Positions 47,301-56,300 of a stretch of 64,000 nt of DNA are shown here, piece after piece. Position numbers and translations under genes: made by a program. How positions within the stretch are numbered: position 1 is the first letter of the stretch; every line of letters starts with the position of its first letter. The DNA is from Lumnitzera littorea (lineage: Eukaryota > Streptophyta > Magnoliopsida > Myrtales > Combretaceae): contig JAMXBB010000003.1 of the NCBI GenBank assembly GCA_024138015.1, positions 11,564,341-11,628,340 on the forward strand. Reading direction: 5' to 3'. A model generated the notes under the pieces. That model searched no databases. It had not been told where the DNA came from and saw only the letters and a list, made by a program, of their open reading frames with translations.

Positions 47301-50300
47301 CAGTACTCAGACAGGTATGGTTTAATATTTATCATTCTGTATATTCATTCTTCACAACTTTAAGAATAATACCACCAAAAAAGAAAAAATCCAAGTAATG
47401 TTTCACTGTTTCTCCCTTACGACTGAAAATGTTTTTCAAGCCCTAATATTTTTTATATCTAGCCTGAGACATGAAGTAGCATAGGTTGTAATTTCCTTAT
47501 TTTTCAATGTGCCTAAATGTATTTGCTTGGACGGAGGAGTTAATGATGAGTGTCAGACGTGTTGCAACTTTGGCATTTGCTTTAAATGGTTTCTTGATAT
47601 TACTAGTTATTTTGCATGTTTATCCACATTAACATTGTAGGATAATTTTAACAATTGGTCTGAGGGGGAGTTTATACGGTTCTCTAATCTCAAAAGTTTA
47701 TGCGCAACATGAGCCAGTCATAATAAGCTAGCAGTAACAAGATTTTGATGACCATGAGCATCATATCTTTCTGTCAGCATCTTGATGGATCGAAAACCTG
47801 TCTCTAATCAGCAATATGGCCTTTTTCTCTACAAAGTTGTTCTATAGGATATGATTTAAATGGGAACTAGTGCCTGGGCCATAGGACCCAGTTTGATTGT
47901 GCTCTCTCTGTTCTCATTTTTCTTAATGATTGGGTGCTGGTGCACTTTTATATATAGTATTTGGTTTTGTTCTCTAGTAATGGTTGTGATATACATTATA
48001 TGGTTTCATGGGCTCCTCTTTTATCTTATGTGCAGCGTTGATGAAGCGTTTCCTAATGTCACTTTCTATTTTGAGAATTCGCTTTATCTGAAGGTTCATC
48101 CTCATGAGTATTTGTTCCCATTTGTAAGTAACTGATCGACATATCTCCTCGTATACATGAAAAAGATGATGCTTTTTTATTTAGTGGAATTATGTTTTAA
48201 TTAGAAGCCACTGGACTGCTAGAGTAGATTCATTCGGTAATGATGAAACTATCACGATAAATATCTTCAGCATTTTTTTTTTAAATATCACATTGTCATA
48301 AACTGGTAGTTGAATACCTTATTTAAAATGATAACTAGTGGTGTGTGCGCAAAAAATATAAAAAAAGTTTAGGCTCTATAATATAAAAGATCCCTAATAA
48401 TATATGGTAGTAAAATTAAAACTATAATAAATTTTCCTAAAAAAAGTCTTTACTGAAGTACAAATGTTGATCGAATAAAAAGTACAATGAACTTTTCAAG
48501 GTAATGTTGGGTAATCAAAATAACGGATAAATAAAATAATAATAACTATAGACATAAATAAGATAGAAAATAGTAACTGTATAATTAAAAAGGTTTGTAA
48601 GTAATGAGCAATAATTGAGAAGTATGTTAAATGTATTTGAATTTTTTTTTTTTAACTATTATGTGAATATATTTAATGGTTAATATCATGTTGTTAGTTA
48701 TAAATAATAAAGCTAAGCGGGTAACCTATTGCAAGGTTGTTAAAGGCTAAAAGTACACTCAAAGCGAAATGCCTTAAAATCATTTGAGACGAGATGCACA
48801 AAAAAAGCACTCACCTGAATAAAGTGAAGTGCAGATATTAAAAATTATCAAAAATATTTTGATTCACAAAACTATGAACATTAATATTTAATAAACAATT
48901 ATATTTATATTAAACTATTTTAAAAAACTATTTAAATAAGTCAAATACAAAATAAGTACTATTTTCACACTTCAAAAAATTAACACCATGTTTATAAAGA
49001 CTATATTACTAACAAAAATTATTATAGTTTTTCTCTATAAGATAGTAAAAATATAGTGAGATATTGCAAGATGTTGCTTTGTGTACATAAAAAGTAGAGT
49101 GAGAAGGTGGGGCTGCTAGGGTTTTCTTATAGTTCATATTAGATGTTTCTATTATTTAAGTTTTTATCTTTTTAATACATTTACTATCTAACCTTTCTAT
49201 TTTTCTTCAAATCTAAATGATAGATGCCAATATCTATTTCTAACTTTTTCCCCTTCAGCTTAGCACTTTTGTACCTTGCGCTTCGATGGCCAAGACTCGT
49301 GCTTTAGTGAACATGCCTTGCCTTAGCATCCGTAAGGTGCAATTGTGCGCTTCACTTTAAAGTGCTCGCTTTTGACAACGTTGCCCTATTGTATCAATTA
49401 GACCTTACTCCATTAGATAGGTTTTAAGTAGGTAACAAGAATTATAGTGTAGGTTTCGAGTAGTTTCTCAGAATTTGTTGTTATAGGATAAGGTATGAGT
49501 ATAAAGTTTGGGTATTCTGTTTTACCTTGGAACTTGTATTCTAATTTATATGGGATACAGGTTTTATGGTACTTTGTAACAATAATTAAATAATATTAAT
49601 AAATAAAAAATTAATGCTATTGTTTTTTCTAATTTTAGTCTTAAAAAAAATAATAACAAAAACTCAACTCATAATACTTGAGTCCACCTATATACTCTGT
49701 CTCCTCCTCTTTTTCTTCTCTCTTCTTTTATTATCTTCACCACCCCCTCTTCTCACCTACCCCCGAAAAACAAGACCCACCCGCCCCAACACAAAACAAA
49801 AATCCTCATTCCTTTTTATCAAGTTTTAAAAATATCTCAATTTTTAACTTATCATCCATTATATTGTATTAAAATTACTCTCACATGATTTTGTATTTTG
49901 CATATAATCTTATAGTTTTGATGAAAATTTTATTTAAATGATTTAAAAAGAAACGACTAAAGAAATATAGGTATGACCCAATCAAGGGTTTTAACATTTT
50001 TAGCTATAGAAATAATCTTTATTTTGTCTATCAAAGTTTTATATTGTTTTAACTTAAGATACGTTGTAATCTATATAAATTATTATTAGTGGGTTTACTA
50101 ATAGTATAGTTATAATTTTGATATCGATTATATATTCAATACAAAGTATTAAAGAAAGATAAAAAAAATGTATAAAAAAATTATAGGTTATACAGAGTAT
50201 TCTAAACATTGTAGAATTTTCAGGGTACATAATGGTTTTAATGTGCCACATTGTAGGTTTTGGGTACAAAAATTTAAAACTTATACATACATGGTAAGAT

Positions 50301-53300
50301 ACGAGTAGGGTTTTATACCCCTAATAGGTAGTTAAGAAAAGGTTATCCCTTTAATGTAATAGATAATAATAATAATATTAAAAAAAAAAAATACTGGAAG
50401 TTGCATCATAGTGTACTGTGCCATTTTCAGGTCAGGAGTGAAGACTCCATGGAACTGTCTTAATTTTGTCTCACAACTTTTAGGTAATCTAGAGACAATA
50501 TTGCATTTACCATCCAAATTTTACTAGTTTTATTCAATCCTACCCTTGAACTTTCAACTCATTTATTCATGTCCTCAATCGAAACTTTGTTTGGTAATGT
50601 TACTACCCCATGAGAATACGTCATTGACCATTATCCCAGTTAGAGAAGGCAAACTAATAATGAGTTGACACGTAAGCTACATGGAAAAAAAGAAAAAAAG
50701 AAAAACCCTCACACTAATAGAATCCAAAGGATTTTCAAAAGAATTCTTAAGAATTTTATTGAATTTGTGTATAGAATTTGAGGACAAGAAACCCTAATCT
50801 CTATCTAAAAGAGAGCCATGAGCACAAGCTCACCAAAGTACATGAGCACAAGCTAACAAATGATCTGATTGACTTAGAGAAATATCTAGATTCCTCTCTA
50901 ACCAACTTTATACCGTCTAGTAAAGTATCTATTAGTAAATGTATGCCACATAAGCACCTACCATACTAACACAGAACACATACACACGCTAAACACACAT
51001 ATACATCACATACTTGAACCCATATTATTACATGCATATACCGGTTCGTATCAATTCCCCCCCTTTGAAGATTGTCCTTGCCCTCATGGACAGAAAAGAG
51101 AGTAACACAAATTAAGTGGCAGGCAAGAGTACAGAAGGCTGATGGATCAAAGAACAATGTTAACCTTCAGAGTGTAAATTGTTTAGCTCCACTCAGACCT
51201 CTCATGGATCAATGCTCATCATTGTCTTCTGTACATAGAGCTCAAGAGAGTGATAATAGAGATGGAGGATGTGAAAATTCTTCAGGATTCAACAGTGATA
51301 GCAAATCAGGTGCCTTGGGTGAGGGCACAGGTTGTGGCACCAGAGGGAGTGACCAACTTCACAAGGATAGGTCTCACAATAGTGACAAAGGAGTATGTAG
51401 TCCTATTTCCAGCACCTATTCCAAGGAGCAAATATTGCCCTTTTCAGTTAATCGAAAAGTGGGGAGAACGATACAGATGGTAGTAGAACAGATTTTCTGA
51501 ATGCAAGACTAAAAGGAGCTAAAAATGCTACTTGCAGTAGCATTTATACTATAGAGGAACATCCCAACCTCTGGACTTTCAGAATAGAGAAGAGACAGCG
51601 ACTATTCTGGACATGGAAATCAATCTAAGTGTTTTCTGTGGAAGTGAAGGCTACTTGTTGTGCAGGTAATGAGACAGTTTTGTAACAAATGATGAGGATG
51701 CTTATGGATGAGGAAAGACTGCCAGCCTCTGTGAGGAAAACAAGAATATTAAGTATTTAGGTTGGAATGTTTGGGGTTTGAATTCTACAAGGAAGCAGGA
51801 TGCAATAATATGAGTTTTAGAAGAATATTAGCTTGCAATAATGCATAGATTTTTTTTAATATTTATTTATACACTTTCTATGTAATAGATTAGAGTTGCT
51901 CTGTAAACCACCCCACTGTTGGCAGTTGTAAATTCTTCTTCTCAATGAATTATTAATTTATCCAAAAGAAAATTGAAATGAACCTGCTATAACACATGGG
52001 CACAATTCCGTCATTGGAAAATGGGGTATTTTTGGATTAATTTTCTTATCTATATTATGGTTGATTTTTGGGAAAGTTTCGAATCTGGCCTTAATTGTGT
52101 TTATTGGGTGTCTTATTCTTATATCTTTTCTGTGTTTAGATAAACCGTAGGATGAATAGGGCAAATATAAGAGACGGAAAGGAAAAATAAAAATGTGAAC
52201 CTAACAAGCCAATAATGGCAAAGGATAATGACACACTTAGCCAATAATGGCAAAGTATAATGATACACTTAAGTGTGGGATCTCACAGCGCACTTTTAGA
52301 ATATGTGCATTATAAAGTATCTCCATTTCAATGTCAGTTGTATTTGTCATTATGCAGTCCATTCTTAGAGTTCATCATGACAAAATTGATGGCAAAAGCC
52401 TTCAGCAGGAAGTTTCTATGGTAAACATAGCTTTATTACCAACTTTTTATGTTGTCTTTGATTTGATATTGCTTTGCAGGATGGCCTTTGGTGTATCGGC
52501 TGGCAAAACAGTGGGTATCGATCTAGTGACGGGAGAAACTTGACCCTTTTGGGAGGTACATTTACAGAGTTCTTGAATGTCTTCCATATGTTCCATCCTC
52601 TGCCAGTTCTTGGATACTCTGATTGGATACTATCCTTTTGCATTTTCAAGAGTGAAAGCAAACAATTGAGTGCGAGGAATTTCAGAGAAATTTGCCTATT
52701 GCATTACTCCAATATATGACATTTTGTTATCTTTTTGTGTTGTGCTTGGTATCGATTTTGAAATCAAAGAACAGCACCTCATTTTCCAAAGGTCATGAAC
52801 AGTGGAATTCTTTGGAGATTTATAAGCTGCAATATTTATGGTCTTTTAGCATCTTGAACTTGTCATTTTTTAAGTGTTAATAACTTAAGGATTTGTAACA
52901 ATATCGCAGATTTGGTGCTTTCAAACAAGCTAGTCATATATGATCTTGAAAACCAAGTAATTGGATGGACAGAATACAACTGTGAGTATCATTCTTTTCC
53001 TCATTATTTAGGAATATTCTAGCCTTCATATGCTTTATCCTTAATTATCATTTTGTGTTTTTCCATCTAAATGGCCTTTTATTTACATTTGATTATGTTA
53101 CGGGCCTGGGTTTGGATGTAGTCGTGGGTGATATTTGTATGAAAATGGGTTAAGGGTTTTGTTTATAGAGAACCCTCCGATCTCATAAAACTACTTTTAA
53201 ACTAAAGAGAGACTAAAAGAAAACTCTAAATAATAATGAGACAACTCTTCTCCTTGCTTCCCATTACTAATCCCCATAGGGGTACTTATGTAAGCAATTC

Positions 53301-56300
53301 CTTACATGAAAATAGGACAGTAATTAATAATCTGGATCAAATACGCATCTATTATGTTTTGCCTGCACAAGTTTGTTTATAGTTATATCATGTCATGTAT
53401 GTGTTGGCAGGTTGCGTTCCAAACCTATATTTGGATTTAATCTAGGATGAGCTTGATGCCTCTTTTTGTTTCGATCTTGAAGCCAAAGACAGTTTAGTTT
53501 GGTTGTTGTACTCTAATAAACCTGTCTCCCCTCCACCCTCTCCCATCCTTCACACACTGCACCTCCACCTTGCTTCCTTGGAATAACATTATTCCATACA
53601 TAAATATCCAAACTTTCACCAATTCAATTCCCAAAAAAGAAAATTACAGGTATCTACAACATATCCAACCAAGAAAAGGCTATCTCTTATGATTAAAAAA
53701 ATCAATAACCTGGTACCCTGAATTTAAGTTCTCATAAATATTGACCAATGCACAATCGTGTCCTATCTATTCAATCCTCAAAACTTTCTAACTTTCCTGA
53801 TCTATCAAAATTGCAAAAGTTAAAATGATACACTCGACAATTTCCAAGCTATAATAGAAGTATGGGATCCTAAATTTTCTGCAGGACAAAGAACCCTAAT
53901 TACCTCAAATCAGAACACATTTGACCACAAGAGCATGGAGCAATGAGCCAATGGAAACAAAAATTTAACTACCATAATATCACATAACTAATGTGCAATT
54001 CACTTAAATTCGTTGATTCCTGATTGTAATGAAACAATCCATCAACTTTACCTAATTATTTCACTTAATCAAGTTAAAAATGCCAAATTTCCAGCAGTTA
54101 TCAATATAAAATTGCATTTTTTGTGCACCACCACGGTTTTCCTGGAAATGGAAAAATTCATAAACTAGGGTTTCAAGTACAAAAACAAATCAAAATTGAA
54201 ATTCTAACTTCTATAAATTAACCGAATGTACCTTAATTTTTATTTTACTTTATTTTATTGTTATTTTTTTTAAGCTCTAAACATAAGGTACAAAATTACC
54301 AAAATAGTGAGGGAAAAGATTTCATCACAGAGGACTTGGTTTTTAAATCTTTTCATGATGGGGGTTTAAGTTTTGCATTTGGTTCAAAGGCCATGATGTT
54401 TTCATAAACCAGCAAAAAAAGGACTTCCATGGAGTCTCTTTAATCTAAAAATAACAAAGAAGATTGTAAAAGTCAAACCTCTGCCATAATTTCTTGAATA
54501 ACTAATGTGAAAACCATTTCAATATCCATATTCTTAATGATCATGATTGAAATGGATAACATAGTATATCTCATGTAGGGTTTTGACCATCTTCAGTATC
54601 AAAACAAGCAAGTAGGATCTTAGACTCCCCGATTCCATGCTATCCTCCATTGAAATGACGAACTATTTAGCCAGTAAATTTTGTATAGATTGAAGAGGGA
54701 AAGATTAAAGTATTCAGTTAGGTGGATTGAATTGGTGGAAGTCTGGATTTTTAAATGTGGTTGAAGAAGAAGAAAAATTGTCTCCAATAGTATGTGAGTG
54801 CCACTTAGCATCCTATTTGGCATATGTAATTAAAATAAGCAACATGTGACATGTGTCACTTTATCATTGGTCAAAAAATTCTTCTGGACAAATAGAGACG
54901 GACTGAGTTAAGTGACATTATGTTGCTGACCTCAAAAAGTCCAATTGGTTACTGAAATTGGTAATTTCAAAGTTGTATTTAATTGAAAAATTGGCTAAAT
55001 TTCAGGTATTGAGTGTGGCATTGTCCCTTCTTCCAAATGACATATAACTAGGGGAATTTCTTAAATTGGTCTTTACAGAACTTGTGTACTTGGCTTCATG
55101 CACTTGTGGCTACAATAAACAAAAGTTGAATTGGATAAGGCCCAAGTGTGAATCGTATTCTTAGGAAAGTTTTAGCTTCATCTTTTGTGATGTAAAGTCT
55201 CTTTTTGCTGCCTCTATCATGTTCATAGAGAGTACTTGTCCTTGAATGTTTTTTGTTTTGTGTAGTGCTACCAGTGCATGAACAAATATTCTACGTTTAG
55301 TCACTTTCTTTTGAGTCTACTGACTATTTCTGTAGATTGCTTCTTTTATATATATATATATATATATATAGATTGCTTGTTTTATATATATATACATATA
55401 TATATATATATTCTCCTTACATTAATGAAACTCTGAACTTAATCCTGCAATAAATAAAAAACAAAACTGTACTAAAATGAGTGAAAATAAATGCAAAAAC
55501 CATCTTGATTGTGCACCTCCAGTAGACAAATTCACTGTAGGGTGTCTGGTGAAATCAGTTATTGGTTCTCCATAGCGGGAACTTTACGATGGTTGGTTGT
55601 CCCTGCTATTGTATAATGAATCAAATCTTCCTTGTTTGTTCTATATCTATCAAAAGTTTACCTATCCTTAGCATACTTTCTAAGGCATGTTTTACCTACC
55701 TTATATAGTAACTATGACATAAAACTGATTCTTTATGCAATTGGCCCATCACAAAAATGATATCAAGTATTAGTTTACCTCCAATAAGTTTCAGAAAATT
55801 CCCAAAGCAAATCCTATCAACTGATGGTACTATGAATTCCCGTTTAAACCCTATTATAGTTTCACACCACCAGATGGCAGCATTCTCCCCTTTGTCCTTT
55901 TGTGATGTTCTCTTCATGAGAAAAGAGATGTTCCTTCATATGTTCAATGGACAATCAATTAGGCGAACACTTGGATGGGAAAGGTGATACGGTATGTTTT
56001 ACTTAATAAATCATGACAAATTCAACACTCAAATTTTAATTTAGACTGAAGGGACTTGCATTAAGTTTAAGAATAGTGTACTGCCTTTGAATTTCATGCT
56101 AAAAATGCATAGCGTAGTATATTACCCTTGATATTATAATTTGAGCTTTCATCAAAATAGAAATTTCAAAGCTTTGAAATTGTCACTTTCAAATATTAAG
56201 GTAACATTGCCTGTGAATTTCATGCTGAAAATGCATAGTACAGTAACTCATTCCACCTTGATATTATAATTTATGCATACAAAGGCTACATGGGTTTTCA

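Larger units (their letters stand above)
48124..52479 (+). other. intron 7 of protease gene (4.4 kb)
   Basis: The donor is CATTT|GTAAGT and the acceptor CTTTGCAG|G. It holds the second hAT copy, an LTR-like fragment near 50700-51053 and a deleted LINE near 51070-51962. The rest (49392-50690) is AT-rich with no gene. Confidence 0.8.

Noticed and set aside
49614..49872. Two overlapping + frames of 64-71 codons
   Set aside because: Both come from the same CT-rich low-complexity patch in intron 7.
51072..51500. 142-codon + frame as a new host gene
   Set aside because: No signal, domain or splice context; it sits within an intron directly upstream of a LINE endonuclease start, so decayed LINE ORF1 is more likely.
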